In this document: in pieces, positions 6,880-7,087 of the stretch
Position numbering within the stretch: the stretch's first letter is position 1
Layout: every line of letters starts with the position of its first letter
NCBI GenBank assembly: GCA_016182705.1
Contig: JACPGA010000098.1
Location: 8,889-15,975 of the forward strand
DNA from: Deltaproteobacteria bacterium
Lineage (GTDB): Bacteria > Desulfobacterota > GWC2-55-46
Direction: 5' to 3'
DNA: 7,087 nt
The notes under the pieces: model-generated
The model's input: only the letters and a program-made list of their open reading frames with translations
Databases searched by the model: none
Told to the model about the DNA's origin: nothing
Translations under genes and position numbers: made by a program

Positions 6880-6882
6880 CTA
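6880..6882 (-). other. In-frame amber (TAG) codon within the ligase gene
   Basis: The minus-strand codons around it read AGC GTC TTC TAG GCC GCC GTG GTG, i.e. SVF-stop-AAVV. The complete ligase at 4084-5634 has VAEAAVVGVPD at the equivalent place, so the expected residue is glutamate. GAG to TAG is a single base change. TAG also ends three other genes here (5642, 1907, 169), so it acts as a normal stop in this genome. A point nonsense mutation or a sequencing/assembly error is the simplest reading. Confidence 0.85.
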
Positions 6883-7087
6883 GAAGACGCTCGGATTCTT
6901 GAGCAGGACTTCTTCTATCTCCCTCGGGGCTATCCTGTGGGCGCCGCTTTTTATCATCTCGGTCCTGCGGCTCATTATGTAGATGTAGCCGTCTTCGTCC
7001 ACTGTGGCCATGTCGCCTGTGTGGAGCCTGCCGCTTCTGAGCACGGCCCCGGTCTCCTCAGGCTTTCCCCAGTAACCCATCATTATG

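Larger units (their letters stand above)
6640..7087 (-). pseudogene. AMP-forming acyl-CoA ligase/synthetase, C-terminal part, interrupted by an in-frame TAG; 5' end outside window
   Basis: This is the last ~148 codons of an adenylate-forming ligase, an enzyme that activates a carboxylic acid with ATP and passes it to CoA or a carrier protein. The visible frame has the usual late motifs in order: MMGYWGKPEET, the HTGD motif, GYIYIMSRRTEMIKSG, then REIEEVL, and near the end PKTENMKIKRSEL, which carries the probable catalytic C-terminal lysine (NMK where NGK is usual). The frame is open at the right edge and clearly continues upstream. A TAG at 6880-6882 splits it after NPSVF; the next residues, AAVVGRDD, continue the family pattern in the same frame. 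If the stop is real, the protein loses most of its C-terminal subdomain including the lysine. A GTG at 6871-6873 has no convincing ribosome binding site, so restart there is unlikely. The final TGA overlaps the next start by one base. The substrate cannot be read from this part. Family assignment is firm; pseudogene status is not. Confidence 0.8.

Noticed and set aside
6880..6882. TAG read as pyrrolysine or another reassigned amino acid
   Set aside because: TAG is the normal end of three other genes in the window, and the replaced residue is a glutamate one base change away; kept only as a remote option.
1..7087. CRISPR array, insertion sequence, tRNA, riboswitch or phage attachment site
   Set aside because: No spaced repeats, terminal inverted repeats, transposase motifs or non-coding gap long enough to hold such elements was seen.

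Overview
The window is a single, densely packed minus-strand gene cluster, read from high to low coordinates. It has the content of an exopolysaccharide biosynthesis and exosortase locus. Both edge genes run out of the window. Every junction between genes is an overlap or a gap of at most 7 bases. Examples are TGATG at 6638-6642, ATGA at 2494-2497, and a 1-base gap at 168. I see no internal promoter, terminator, RNA gene, mobile element, CRISPR array or repeat, and no non-coding stretch longer than 7 bases. The cluster therefore looks like one transcription unit whose promoter and terminator lie outside.

In transcription order: (1) the C-terminal part of an AMP-forming acyl-CoA ligase, broken by an in-frame TAG; (2) a PP-loop ATP pyrophosphatase rich in paired cysteines, distantly like the sugar amidotransferases WbpG and PseA; (3) a complete second AMP-forming ligase of the type found in exosortase loci; (4) an integral-membrane exosortase fused to an EpsI domain; (5) a hexapeptide-repeat O-acyltransferase; (6) a secreted SGNH-hydrolase-like protein; (7) a NodB-type polysaccharide deacetylase; (8) the first 55 codons of a BcsL/CelD-like GNAT acyltransferase.

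Exosortases are membrane cysteine proteases/transpeptidases of Gram-negative bacteria. They process proteins with a C-terminal PEP-CTERM-type sorting signal and usually sit in exopolysaccharide loci. The moderately GC-rich composition, frequent ATA isoleucine codons and this gene mix fit a Gram-negative environmental bacterium such as Desulfobacterota or Nitrospirota. That placement is a guess and was not tested.

Taken together, one part of the cluster probably builds or decorates an unusual amino or acyl sugar (two ligases, PP-loop enzyme, hexapeptide acyltransferase, GNAT). Another part trims or remodels the polymer outside the cytoplasm (SGNH protein, NodB deacetylase). The exosortase attaches or releases surface proteins alongside it. 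No target protein with a sorting signal lies in the window. The points most worth a second look are the premature amber codon in ligase 1, the cysteine pattern of the PP-loop enzyme, and the SGNH-like protein lacking the canonical Asp and Asn blocks.
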